Of a DNA stretch of 64,000 nucleotides, positions 35,990-44,487 are shown one piece after another (positions within the stretch are counted from its first letter, which is position 1; every line of letters begins with the position of its first letter). A program made the translations under genes and the position numbers. Source of the stretch: CAZLWA01 sp964563165 (GTDB taxonomy: Bacteria > CLD3 > SB21). The notes under the pieces were generated by a model. The model saw only the letters and a list, made by a program, of their open reading frames with translations, was not told where the DNA came from and made no database searches. The stretch spans positions 3,448-67,447 of the forward strand of contig CAZLWA010000030.1 of NCBI GenBank assembly GCA_964563165.1. The letters run 5' to 3'.

Positions 35990-37306
35990 CTAATCGTAAT
36001 ATTCCAATCCCAGATGCGTGATCAGTTCCTCGCCTTTCATCCAGCGCAGCGTGTTCTTCAATTTCATCAATTGAATGAACAAGTCGTGCTCGGGATACAG
36101 CGAAGCAGCGTGCTGCGGGCTTTTGAAATAAAAAGACAGCCATTCCTGAATGCCCTTGAAACCCACTCGCCCCGCGAGATCCAAAAATATCGCCAGATCC
36201 AAGACGATCGGCGCCGCCAGGATCGAATCGCGGCAAAGAAAATCCACTTTGATCTGCATCGGATACCCGAGCCAGCCGAAAATATCTATGTTGTCCCAGC
36301 CTTCTTTATTATCGCCGCGCGGAGGATAGTAATTGATCCGCACCACATGCGAAATTTTTCCGTACAGGTCGGGATACAATTGCGGCTGCAGAATATGCTC
36401 GAGTACGGAGAGTTTACTTTCTTCTTTGGTCTTAAACGATTCCGGGTCGTCCAGAACTTCGCCGTCGCGGTTGCCCAGAATATTCGTCGAGAACCAGCCG
36501 TTCATGCCAAGCAGACGCGCTTTGAATCCGGGTGCAAGTATCGTCTTCATCAGCGTTTGTCCCGTCTTGAAATCCTTCCCCATGATCGGCACCTGATTCT
36601 TGATTGCGAGATCCACCAGCGCCGGCACATCGCCGGAAAGATTCGGCGCGCCGTTGGCGTAAGGGATTTTTTCCATGATCGCGGCATACGCGTAGATCAT
36701 GCTGGAGGCGATATTGGGGTCGTTTTCGCGCAGTCCCTTTTCAAAACTTTCGATCGTTTGATGCACGTCGGTCGGCTGAATGAACACTTCCGTCGAACCG
36801 CACCATACCATGACGAGGCGGTCGCAGTGATTATTTTTTTTGAAATCCTGCATATCCTTCCGCAGTTGATCCGCCAGATCCATTTTATTTTTCCCCGACT
36901 TAACGTTCGGGCCGGTGAGCCGTTTGACATATTTCTGATCGAAGACAGCTTTCATCGGCTTGATCGCTTCCAGTTCGCTTTTGACCTGGTTGAGCAGGTC
37001 CTTTTCCAGCACGCCCGCTTTCATCGCGGCCTGATAGGCGTTGTCCTCAAAAATATCCCAGCCGCCGAAAACGATCTGATCCAATCCGGCGATCGGAATA
37101 AAATCTTTGATGAACGGGGAACGCTTTTCCGTGCGTTTGCCGAGGCGGATGGTGCCCATCTGGGTCAGTGATCCGATAGGCTTGGCCAACCCTTTGCGAA
37201 TGGCCATCACGCCCGCGATCATGGTCGTCGAAACGGCGCCCATACCCGGCGTAAGCACACCCAGCTTGCCTTGAGCACTTTTTATTTCGATCGGTTTCTT
37301 GTCCAA
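35990..37306 (-). CDS. ino1: myo-Inositol-1-phosphate synthase
   Basis: The 438-residue enzyme isomerises glucose-6-phosphate to inositol-3-phosphate with NAD. Seen: the Rossmann segment LGVLTPGMGAVSTTMIAGV, the IVFGGWDIFED and MVWCGSTEVF strands, the APNLSGDVPALVDLA region, the conserved MGKDFKTGQTLMKTILAPGF with catalytic Lys, GMNGWFSTNILGNRDGEVL and HVVRINYYPPRGDNKEGWDNIDI. The start is TTG 37306, chosen because GGAGGA is 7 bases upstream. It follows the CDP-alcohol phosphatidyltransferase by 25 bases; the pair suggests a phosphatidylinositol-type lipid. Confidence 0.93.
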   Translation of the reverse strand: MDKKPIEIKSAQGKLGVLTPGMGAVSTTMIAGVMAIRKGLAKPIGSLTQMGTIRLGKRTEKRSPFIKDFIPIAGLDQIVFGGWDIFEDNAYQAAMKAGVLEKDLLNQVKSELEAIKPMKAVFDQKYVKRLTGPNVKSGKNKMDLADQLRKDMQDFKKNNHCDRLVMVWCGSTEVFIQPTDVHQTIESFEKGLRENDPNIASSMIYAYAAIMEKIPYANGAPNLSGDVPALVDLAIKNQVPIMGKDFKTGQTLMKTILAPGFKARLLGMNGWFSTNILGNRDGEVLDDPESFKTKEESKLSVLEHILQPQLYPDLYGKISHVVRINYYPPRGDNKEGWDNIDIFGWLGYPMQIKVDFLCRDSILAAPIVLDLAIFLDLAGRVGFKGIQEWLSFYFKSPQHAASLYPEHDLFIQLMKLKNTLRWMKGEELITHLGLEYYD

Positions 37307-37331
37307 GTTCTTTCCTCCGTAACGTTGAGAA

Positions 37332-38075
37332 CTATATCAATGATTTTTCTTTTTTCTCGGGAATCCGTTCGCTCGCAGCTTCCATTTTGGCGATCTGGCG
37401 CTGGCAGTGGATCATGCGCTGGACCGAAGTGTAATTGGCCAAAAAAGCAACGATGACGATGGGAACGGTGAAAATATAGATCGGTTTGAAAAGATGAATG
37501 CCGTTAAATTCGAAAATGAAATTCGGGTCCATGATCAATGTGGACATTCCGCAGAACATGGATCCGAAGCCCAGCCAAACGATGCGCTCCGGGCGCTGCA
37601 TGAGCCCCACTTTGCTGTCAATGTGCAGCGTTTCCGCCCTTGCCCGAATATAGCTGACCATGGTCGAACCGCCGAGCGCGATAAAACAAAATACGGATTC
37701 ATAAAAATAACCCTGCGCCACAAGATACCCTCCCATGCCTAAAAACATGATGACTTCGCTGTAACGATCCAGTACGGAATCATACAGCGCGCCGAAACGC
37801 GTCGTCAATCCCGCTGCGCGAGCAATTTTTCCGTCCAGCAGGTCGCAGAGACCGCCGAGTAAGATCAGAAAACCTCCCCAGCCGATGTAGTTCAGATCCT
37901 GGCGCGTGCCGAAGCGCGCCCCGAGAACGAACGAAAGCGCCGCGGCTACGTTCAAAAGCAATCCCAGCGTGGTGAACCAATTGGGGTTGACTTTCATACG
38001 GCTGAATAATCGGATCAAAGGCTGAATCAGATGTGTAAATCCATTCTGAATGGATTTGGGAAGCATCGTGCTCAA
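37332..38075 (-). CDS. CDP-alcohol phosphatidyltransferase, probably inositol-lipid forming
   Basis: The 247-residue membrane enzyme has the family motif DG-x2-AR-x8-G-x3-D-x3-D (DGKIARAAGLTTRFGALYDSVLDRYSE region) and about six membrane segments. It joins CDP-diacylglycerol to an alcohol or alcohol phosphate; linkage to ino1 suggests inositol (phosphate) as acceptor, as in known Bacteroidota inositol-lipid clusters, but this is inference. The TTG start at 38075 is 8 bases after AAGGA; ATG at 38066 is too far from it. Confidence 0.85.
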   Translation of the reverse strand: MSTMLPKSIQNGFTHLIQPLIRLFSRMKVNPNWFTTLGLLLNVAAALSFVLGARFGTRQDLNYIGWGGFLILLGGLCDLLDGKIARAAGLTTRFGALYDSVLDRYSEVIMFLGMGGYLVAQGYFYESVFCFIALGGSTMVSYIRARAETLHIDSKVGLMQRPERIVWLGFGSMFCGMSTLIMDPNFIFEFNGIHLFKPIYIFTVPIVIVAFLANYTSVQRMIHCQRQIAKMEAASERIPEKKEKSLI

Positions 38076-38136
38076 AGACAGTTTCCTTCCAAATCAAAAC
38101 AAAAAATATCGCAAGACCGTTATCCGGAAACAAAAG

Positions 38137-38165
38137 AATCTAAAAATTGCCCGCGAAATAAGCAA
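38137..38165 (-). promoter_or_regulatory. Possible promoter of the inositol-lipid operon
   Basis: Minus strand: TTGCTT (38165-38160), 17-base spacer, TAGATT (38142-38137), about 60 bases upstream of the TTG start. Confidence 0.45.
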
Positions 38166-38211
38166 GGCAAAACTTCGTCACGGAAATGCCGGACAGCGCT
38201 TTGGAACTGTC

Positions 38212-38240
38212 TTGACAAAGAATTCTTTAATACCTACATT
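38212..38240 (+). promoter_or_regulatory. Promoter of the CDF transporter gene
   Basis: TTGACA (38212-38217), 17-base spacer, TACATT (38235-38240). The start codon is at 38283. Confidence 0.65.
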
Positions 38241-38282
38241 TATTTTGTTAACGGTAAAACGGCATCATTTTTTAGAATCATC

Positions 38283-39677
38283 ATGGCGTTTGACAAACAC
38301 ATGCAGGCGGATAAGGCCCGTGTGGCCCTGTCTTCCGTTTTTGCGGCGATTTTTCTCACGGCGGCAAAACTGGTCGTCGGAATCGGCACCGGCAGTTTGG
38401 GCATTTTGTCCGAAGCCGTTCACTCCGGGCTGGATCTGGGCGCCGCCCTCATCACGTATATCGCCGTGCGGCTGTCCGACAAACCGGCGGACGAAGATCA
38501 TTCCTACGGGCACGGCAAGATCGAAAATATTTCCGCGCTGCTGCAGACCGGCCTTCTCATGCTCACCTGTTTTATTATTATCAGAGCCGCGATCGGCCGC
38601 CTGTTTTTTCAACACGTTGACGTGGAAGTGACGGCGTGGAGTTTTGCGGTGCTGATCGTTTCCGTAGCGGTGGATTACACGCGTTCACGTGCGCTGTCGA
38701 GGATGGCGAAAACTTACCGCAGCCAGGCTTTGGAAGCGGATGCGCTGCATTTTTCGACGGACATCTGGAGTTCGATGGTGGTCGTGATCGGGTTGGCGTT
38801 TACGTATTTTGGTTTTCACAGCGGCGATTCCATCGCGGCGATCGGCGTGGCGATCTTTGTCCTGATCATCAGCGGCCGCCTGCTGAAAAAAACCATCGAA
38901 GCGCTGACCGACTCCATTCCGAAGGACATTGAAGAAAAAATCAAAGCGCTGATGAAGACGATCGATCGGGTGCACAGCTATCATAATCTGCGGGTACGCC
39001 AGTCGGGCTCAAAATTCTTTGTCGATATGTACGTCCATATCAAACGCACGGTGCCGTTCGAGCTGGCGCATCACGTCACGGATGAGGTGGAAAATAAGAT
39101 TTCGATCATTGTGCGTAACGCAGACATTGTCATCCACATGGAGCCGTATGAGACCGAGGATGAAAGCCTTATTGATAAGATCCGCATGATCGTTGTGGAG
39201 GAGGGTCTGGCCTGCCATAACGTGAGGGCGCAAAAAGTGCGCAACGATTATTACGTGGACTTTCATCTGGAGTGCGAAGGGATTATTTCATTTGCCGATG
39301 CGCATCTTGCGTCCACGCGCATTGAAAAGAAATTGATGCAGAAAATCCCGGAGATCAAAACCGTAAAGATCCACATCGAAGATGCCCGCGACCGCGTGCT
39401 CCCCGCGGAAGATATTACGGACCGGTCGCAGGCGCTGATCCGGCGTATCAAACGCATGGCCATCGATGAATCGGCTATCAGGGAATGCACGGAGGTAATC
39501 GTGATGCAGGTCGAAGGGCAAAAAAAGCTCATGATGAATTGCCTCATTGATCCCGGCTTATCGCTGGACGGCGTTCATGCAGTGACCACGGCTTTGGAAA
39601 ATAGAATTCATACTGCCGTTCCGGAAATTTCACATATTGTGATCCACCCTGAAATTTCGGAAATACCGGCGCTTTAA
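38283..39677 (+). CDS. Cation diffusion facilitator with extended, repeated cytoplasmic domain
   Basis: The 464-residue transporter has six membrane helices (about 15-210) with the CDF signature (SEAVHSGLDLGAALITY, HSYGHGKIENISAL, SxALEADALHFSTDIWSS), moving divalent metals out of the cytoplasm. After the usual C-terminal dimer domain (about 210-290) there are two more segments of similar fold (about 295-365 and 375-455), so it is 150-170 residues longer than most CDFs. The frame is open further upstream to 38031, but this would overlap the divergent phosphatidyltransferase start and its promoter; ATG 38283 fits the family start. Confidence 0.85.
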   Translation: MAFDKHMQADKARVALSSVFAAIFLTAAKLVVGIGTGSLGILSEAVHSGLDLGAALITYIAVRLSDKPADEDHSYGHGKIENISALLQTGLLMLTCFIIIRAAIGRLFFQHVDVEVTAWSFAVLIVSVAVDYTRSRALSRMAKTYRSQALEADALHFSTDIWSSMVVVIGLAFTYFGFHSGDSIAAIGVAIFVLIISGRLLKKTIEALTDSIPKDIEEKIKALMKTIDRVHSYHNLRVRQSGSKFFVDMYVHIKRTVPFELAHHVTDEVENKISIIVRNADIVIHMEPYETEDESLIDKIRMIVVEEGLACHNVRAQKVRNDYYVDFHLECEGIISFADAHLASTRIEKKLMQKIPEIKTVKIHIEDARDRVLPAEDITDRSQALIRRIKRMAIDESAIRECTEVIVMQVEGQKKLMMNCLIDPGLSLDGVHAVTTALENRIHTAVPEISHIVIHPEISEIPAL

Positions 39678-39692
39678 CTCATTTGGATCCGG

Positions 39693-40463
39693 ATGAACGT
39701 GGGTATGTATTTTGAAACGATCGGAAGCATCTGCGTAGGAAGATTCGAGGTCTTTGAAAACGCGCCCGCGGTCCGGGCTTTTTTCACGACCCGTACCGGG
39801 GGCGTGAGCAAGGCGCCGTTTGATTCGCTGAATTTAGGCCTGCATTCCGACGATCCGAAAGAAAATGTCCTGGAGAACCGGAAGCGGCTATTTTCTGCGC
39901 TGGAAATACCGGAAGATCGAATCGTGCGGCAGCATCAGATTCACGAAGCGGCGGTCGCCTATGTGAGCGAGCCCGGATTGCAGGACAGTACGGATGCAAT
40001 GTTTACCGACGTGCCGAATTTATTCTTGACCGTCAGCGCGGCGGATTGTGTGCCGATCTTGTTCTTTGAACCGAAGAAGCATATTGCAGGGGTTATTCAC
40101 GCCGGGTGGCGCGGAACGGAAAAACGGATCGCGTTTCACACGATCGACAAAGTGAAGAATCAGTTTCACCTGAACGGGTCCGAGATTTTTGCCGCCGTCG
40201 GGCCGTCGATCGGGGCGGAACATTACGAAGTGAGCGAAGAAGTAGCACAGAAGTTCGATCCGGAATTTGTTGTGAGAAACGGCACGCGAAAGCCGCATCT
40301 GGACCTATGGAAAGCTAACGCGGATCAACTCCGGCAGGCAGGAATCAGGAATATATCGGTATCGAACTATTGCACGTTCACGCATCGCGATCTGTTTTTT
40401 TCGCATCGCGCCAGCGGCGGCAAAACAGGCCGCATGCTGGGCATGATCGGCTTTACACGGTAA
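39693..40463 (+). CDS. pgeF: Peptidoglycan editing factor PgeF (YfiH/DUF152, CNF1-like fold)
   Basis: The 256-residue protein has the metal/catalytic residues of the family: RQHQIH, SAADCVPIL with the Cys, and IHAGWRGTEKRI with the His. PgeF removes wrongly incorporated serine-containing precursors from cell-wall synthesis; older names call it a polyphenol oxidase/laccase. It begins 15 bases after the CDF gene and is in the same direction. ATG 39693 or 39705 may be the start. Confidence 0.92.
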   Translation: MNVGMYFETIGSICVGRFEVFENAPAVRAFFTTRTGGVSKAPFDSLNLGLHSDDPKENVLENRKRLFSALEIPEDRIVRQHQIHEAAVAYVSEPGLQDSTDAMFTDVPNLFLTVSAADCVPILFFEPKKHIAGVIHAGWRGTEKRIAFHTIDKVKNQFHLNGSEIFAAVGPSIGAEHYEVSEEVAQKFDPEFVVRNGTRKPHLDLWKANADQLRQAGIRNISVSNYCTFTHRDLFFSHRASGGKTGRMLGMIGFTR

Positions 40464-40484
40464 GGAATTTGGATTAACAGGTTA

Positions 40485-41207
40485 ATGATTATGGACAACA
40501 TTCATCGCTATTTTGACAATTTGATTCAAAACGCGGGCGACGCGATCTTCGCTGTCGGTAAAACGCAGACGATTCTTTTCTGGAATCGCGGCGCGGAGGA
40601 ATTACTCGGATTCAAGCCGGCGGATATCGTCGGCAAAAATGTGGATATGCTTTCGCCCTATGAGAATAAGCGGCAAATGCGTTCGATGGTCGTGGAAGTT
40701 TTCGAAGAAGGTACGCTCAAGAACCTGGAATGCGAACTGACCAACAAGGACGGGCGTATCGCCGCCGTGTACATAACGGCATCGCCGGTCTACGACGAAA
40801 ATGAAAACGTGGTCGCGGTATCGATGATCGCGAAAGACGTTTCCGACCAGAATAAATTACTGCTCACCCTGATCGAGAAAGAAAAGCGTGCGGCGCGCCT
40901 CGAAGCGCTTGTGCAGTCCCTGACCACGGTATCGCATTATATCCGTAATTCCGCCGCGGTCATTTCCGCGAAAGCGGAAGTTTCACATCAAATAGATGAA
41001 TTGAAAACATACCATGAACTGGTCGCCCTCTGTTTGAAAGAGACCAAACGCATCGTTGCGGTGATCGAGTCGTTGAACGATATGGTGAGGGAAGTCGGAG
41101 AGAGCGGTGAAGCTATCGAGACCGCGGAAATGCCCGGAGCGCCGTCACGCGTGATCGACATCGAAGAGCGCCTCAAAGAACGCCTCAAAAACATGGACGA
41201 AGAATAA
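40485..41207 (+). CDS. PAS-domain protein with kinase-like dimerisation helices but no ATPase domain
   Basis: The 240-residue protein has one PAS domain (about 8-125: ILFWNRGAEELLGFKPADIVGKNV, GRIAAVYITASPVYDENENVVAV) followed by helices TVSHYIRNSAAVISAKAE that resemble a HisKA dimerisation domain with a central His, and then a charged coiled coil. The GHKL ATPase domain is absent, so it is probably a sensor adaptor rather than a kinase. It starts 21 bases after pgeF and ends 5 bases before trmJ. Confidence 0.8.
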   Translation: MIMDNIHRYFDNLIQNAGDAIFAVGKTQTILFWNRGAEELLGFKPADIVGKNVDMLSPYENKRQMRSMVVEVFEEGTLKNLECELTNKDGRIAAVYITASPVYDENENVVAVSMIAKDVSDQNKLLLTLIEKEKRAARLEALVQSLTTVSHYIRNSAAVISAKAEVSHQIDELKTYHELVALCLKETKRIVAVIESLNDMVREVGESGEAIETAEMPGAPSRVIDIEERLKERLKNMDEE

Positions 41208-41212
41208 GCGTC

Positions 41213-41959
41213 ATGCCGTCCAAGAATTTTATTTTTCCCCATCTCCGTCACATTGCGGTCATTCTCGTCGAGCCGCAAACCCCCGGCAATATCGGTTCGG
41301 TCGCCCGCGCGATGAAAAATTTTAATATGAGCCGGCTGCGCCTGGTCAATCCGTGCGACCATCTCGCCGAAGAAGCGCGGCGCATGGCCGTTCACGCGGA
41401 AGACATTCTTGAGCGCGCAGAGGTTTTTTCCTCGCTGGCGGAGGCGCTGCAGGAGGTCCATTTTGCCGTGGCAACGACCCTGCGCCGCCGCGAAACACAT
41501 TTCCCGGCATTCACTCCCCGGGAGGCGGCCGGAAAGATCTTAGAAATTTCATCGGAAAAAAATATCGCATTGGTCTTCGGGCGGGAGGACAACGGCCTGA
41601 CCACGGAAGAAATTCATCGCTGTCAGATTATTTCCACGATTCCGACGCACGTGCATCAAGCCTCGGTCAATCTTTCGCACGCCGTGATGATCTTTGTTTA
41701 CGAACTTTTTCAAGGGGCGCTGTCCGGTAATCCGGCGTTCGTTTGGGATTACGCCGGGCCGGGAGAAATAGAAATTCTTTACGGCCGGATCAAACGCGTC
41801 TTGGATCTTATTGAATTCAAATCACGCAAGACCACGGAGGATTTTATGTTGGGTGTGAAGCGGGTGATGGGGAGAACGCCGCTGGAAGACCGCGACGTGA
41901 GGCTGTTTCACAAGATTTTCCAGGAAATCGAATTCTATATTAAGAAAATAAGTAAATAA
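41213..41959 (+). CDS. trmJ: TrmJ-like tRNA (Nm32) 2'-O-methyltransferase, SpoU/TrmH superfamily
   Basis: The 248-residue SPOUT enzyme has the three motifs of the family: LVEPQTPGNIGSVARAMKNF, IALVFGREDNGLT and IPTHVHQASVNLSHAV with the family helical C-terminal extension. It methylates ribose at position 32 of tRNA. The stop at 41957-41959 abuts a short-unit array, and the gene starts 5 bases after the PAS gene. Confidence 0.88.
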   Translation: MPSKNFIFPHLRHIAVILVEPQTPGNIGSVARAMKNFNMSRLRLVNPCDHLAEEARRMAVHAEDILERAEVFSSLAEALQEVHFAVATTLRRRETHFPAFTPREAAGKILEISSEKNIALVFGREDNGLTTEEIHRCQIISTIPTHVHQASVNLSHAVMIFVYELFQGALSGNPAFVWDYAGPGEIEILYGRIKRVLDLIEFKSRKTTEDFMLGVKRVMGRTPLEDRDVRLFHKIFQEIEFYIKKISK

Positions 41960-42085
41960 GTTGTCAGTCATCAGTAAATCAGCGGTCAGCAATCAGCAAT
42001 AAGCGATCAGCAAGCAGCAATAAGCGGTCAGCAAGCAGCAATCATAATTCTTAATTCGTAATTTGTAATTCGTAATTCATAATTA
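41957..42085. repeat. Mixed short-unit arrays between trmJ and purQ
   Basis: Two families meet here. From the trmJ stop, GTCAGTCATCAG/GATCAGCAAGCAGCAATAAGCG units; from about 42040, GAATTACGAATTACAAATTACG units on the minus strand, which begin exactly at the purQ TAA. The second family is the one following gdhA. Confidence 0.8.
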
Positions 42086-42787
42086 AGCGACTACGTTTTC
42101 CGCCGATTTTATCAGTGATTGAAAGACACCGATCCCGTCGGTATTTCCCAAAACCGCATCGGCGCAGCGCTCGGGATGAGGCATCATGCCCATGATGTTG
42201 CCGCGTTCGTTGACCACACCCGCAATGTGGTTGACCGAGCCGTTGGGATTCGCCCCGTCATCGAGGAGGCCGTCTTCGGTGCAATAGCGGAACAGAATGC
42301 GCTCTTCCTCTTCCAGTTTTTTAAGCGTAACCGCATCGGCAAAATAATTTCCGTCGCCGTGCGCGACCGGAACGGTGATAACCTGATTTTTTGAATAGGC
42401 GTTGGTGAACCTCGTTGTATTATTTTCGACGCGTAGAAAAATATTCCTGCTGACAAATTTCAAATGGGCATTGCGCAGCAGGGCACCGGGCAGAAGTCCG
42501 CATTCGGTGAGGATCTGGAATCCATTGCAGATGCCGAGGATCGGGCCGCCGAAAGCGGCGTAGGCCATCACGTCCTGCATCACCGGCGCAAAGCGCGCGA
42601 TCGCGCCCGTGCGGAGATAATCGCCGTAAGAAAATCCCCCCGGCAAAATGATCAGGTCGAATTCACGCAGGTCTCTGCGGTCCTTATGCCAGATCAGTTC
42701 CGCCGGCTGTTCCATGGTGTGATGCATGGTATACAACGCATCGTGATCACAATTGGATCCGGGGAAGAGAATAATACCCGTTTTCAT
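42083..42787 (-). CDS. purQ: Phosphoribosylformylglycinamidine synthase subunit I
   Basis: The 234-residue class I glutamine amidotransferase opens with MKTGIILFPGSNCDHDALY, has the catalytic Cys in ILGICNGFQIL and the His-Glu pair in MMPHPERCAD. It supplies ammonia for FGAM synthesis in purine biosynthesis with PurL and PurS, which are not in the window. The frame extends to 42874, but AAAAGGAA precedes ATG 42787 and its promoter lies further upstream. Confidence 0.95.
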   Translation of the reverse strand: MKTGIILFPGSNCDHDALYTMHHTMEQPAELIWHKDRRDLREFDLIILPGGFSYGDYLRTGAIARFAPVMQDVMAYAAFGGPILGICNGFQILTECGLLPGALLRNAHLKFVSRNIFLRVENNTTRFTNAYSKNQVITVPVAHGDGNYFADAVTLKKLEEEERILFRYCTEDGLLDDGANPNGSVNHIAGVVNERGNIMGMMPHPERCADAVLGNTDGIGVFQSLIKSAENVVA

Positions 42788-42821
42788 GATGGCAATTTTC
42801 CTTTTGAATTGTGAATGGCGT

Positions 42822-42850
42822 AATATAAATTGATGAAAGACCATTGTCAA
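42822..42850 (-). promoter_or_regulatory. Promoter of purQ
   Basis: Minus strand: TTGACA (42850-42845), 17-base spacer, TATATT (42827-42822). The CGCAAAG hairpin begins 9 bases upstream of the -35 box. Confidence 0.7.
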
Positions 42851-42858
42851 ATACTTTA

Positions 42859-42910
42859 ACCGCAAAGAGCGCAAAGAAAACGCAAAATATTGCTTTGCGA
42901 ACTTTGCGGT
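42859..42910. repeat. CGCAAAG hairpin element between divergent purQ and MFS genes
   Basis: Arm ACCGCAAAGAGCGCAAAG (42859-42876) pairs with CTTTGCGAACTTTGCGGT (42893-42910), 16 of 18 positions, around a 16-base loop. Each arm is two 9-base units. Because both flanking genes point away from it, it cannot be their terminator. Confidence 0.85.
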
Positions 42911-42932
42911 AAAAAAAGCATTTATCGAAGTT

Positions 42933-44267
42933 ATGACGACTCAAGAGATCTCAACTGATAACAAGAAAACGATCTTCGGCTGGTGCATGTATGATTGGGC
43001 GAATTCGGCCTATATTCTCACGGTCGTCACCGCCGTGCTTCCCGTCTATTTTGCCGATGTCATCGTTCCTAAGGACGGTTTCAGGATCGGCGATATGGTC
43101 TACAGCGCGACGTCGCTGTGGGGGTTTTCGATCAGCGCTTCGGCGCTGTTTGTTTTTTTATGCGCTCCCGTTTTCGGAGCGATTGCGGATTTTTCGGGCT
43201 CCAAAAAGAAATTTTTAATTACATTTTGCAACGCAGGAAGCCTGTTTACGGTACTGATGTTCTTCTGCGGCACGGGCGACGTATGGATGACGCTGTGTTT
43301 TCTCGCGGTATCGCAGATCGGTTTCGTTGCGGGCAATATTTTTTACGATGCGTTCTTGCCGCACATCGCGCCGCCGGGAAAAATGGACTGGGTTTCGGGA
43401 AAAGGATTCGCCTTCGGATACATCGGAAGCGATGTTCAGTTTCTCATTTCTCTGCTCCTGATCACGTATCACGAGGCGTTCGGACTGACGACCGGCCTGG
43501 CCGTGCGGATCGTTTTAGTTTTTTCCGGCTTGTGGTGGGCAGGATTCGCGATGTTCACGTGGAAATACCTGAAGGAAGCGGAAGCCGGCGAAACGTTTCC
43601 AAACGCTTATGAATCCAAACCGAGGATGCTGGCGTATCTGCTGATCGGTATTCAACGCACGATCGCAATCACGCGAAAAGTCGGAAAATTAAAACATTTG
43701 GTTTTGTTTCTCGTCGGATTCATGCTGTACAATGAAGGTATTCAGACGGTGATCGTCATGGCGACGATCTACGGCAGAGAAGAACTTCATCTTTCGACGA
43801 CGGTTTTGATGATCACGCTGTTCATCATTCAGCTGATCGCCATGGCCGGCGCGCTCGCGTCCAGCAAATTGGCGGAAAAGATCGGAACGAAGCGAACCAT
43901 ACTAGGATCCCTCCTGGTCTGGTGCGGCGTCGTGATCTACGCGTATTTTATGACCACAGCGGCAGAATATGTTGCGATGGGCATGGTGGTTGGAATTATT
44001 CTGGGCGGTTCGCAATCGCTAAGCCGGTCGTATTACGGCGCCATGATCCCGGCGGAAGCTTCGGCGGAATTTTACGGATTTTATTCGGTGTTCACTAAAT
44101 TTTCGGCGATCTGGGGCCCATTCGCGTTTGCGGTCATCCGTCAGGTTTCCGGAAGTTCGAGGCTTTCCATTCTTTCGCTGATCGTATTTTTTATTGCAGG
44201 CATTTCGTTCCTATTTTTTGTGAACGAAGAGAAGGCGAAAGAGGCGAAAACGATTTTTAATGAATAA
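42933..44267 (+). CDS. MFS transporter, UMF1/Atg22-like
   Basis: The 444-residue, roughly 12-helix protein begins KTIFGWCMYDWANSAYILTV, the hallmark of the Atg22-like (UMF1) permeases, and has the cytoplasmic ADFSGSKKKFL loop and GGSQSLSRSYYGAMIP. Substrate unknown; fungal relatives move amino acids. Its last codons read AAT GAA TAA, which is also the first unit of the following AATGAAT array, so the array begins inside the gene. Confidence 0.88.
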   Translation: MTTQEISTDNKKTIFGWCMYDWANSAYILTVVTAVLPVYFADVIVPKDGFRIGDMVYSATSLWGFSISASALFVFLCAPVFGAIADFSGSKKKFLITFCNAGSLFTVLMFFCGTGDVWMTLCFLAVSQIGFVAGNIFYDAFLPHIAPPGKMDWVSGKGFAFGYIGSDVQFLISLLLITYHEAFGLTTGLAVRIVLVFSGLWWAGFAMFTWKYLKEAEAGETFPNAYESKPRMLAYLLIGIQRTIAITRKVGKLKHLVLFLVGFMLYNEGIQTVIVMATIYGREELHLSTTVLMITLFIIQLIAMAGALASSKLAEKIGTKRTILGSLLVWCGVVIYAYFMTTAAEYVAMGMVVGIILGGSQSLSRSYYGAMIPAEASAEFYGFYSVFTKFSAIWGPFAFAVIRQVSGSSRLSILSLIVFFIAGISFLFFVNEEKAKEAKTIFNE

Positions 44268-44426
44268 TGAATAATGAATAATGAATAATGAATAATGAAT
44301 AATGAATAATGAATAATGAATAATGAATAATGAACAATGAATAATGAATAATGAATAATGAATAATGAATAATGAATAATGAATAATGAATAATGAATAG
44401 TGAATAGTGAGTAATGAGTAATGAAT
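44259..44426. repeat. AATGAAT heptamer array, about 24 units
   Basis: Near-perfect direct repeat of AATGAAT with late variants AATGAGT, AATAGTG and AATGAAC. It starts at the last two sense codons of the Atg22-like MFS gene, supplies its stop codon, and has no inverted partner nearby. The same family brackets the four-helix-bundle gene at 53.0-53.6 kb. Confidence 0.95.
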
Positions 44427-44487
44427 TTCGTTGAAGGCTGATCGTCGTAGATAGGCTGGCTGGTTTATCGCGACAACAACTTTTTTA

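Noticed and set aside
35793..35993. 66-codon frame between ino1 and the PQQ lipoprotein
   Set aside because: It covers a terminator and a CGCAAAG repeat, has no SD and no recognisable pattern.
38031..38282. N-terminal extension of the CDF transporter
   Set aside because: It would overlap the divergent phosphatidyltransferase start, contains the promoter, and is unlike any CDF N-terminus.
42859..42910. Rho-independent terminator
   Set aside because: It lies upstream of both divergent genes, so it cannot end either transcript, despite the A run beside it.
44259..44426. CRISPR array
   Set aside because: Units are 7 bases, contiguous and without unique spacers; no cas genes are present.
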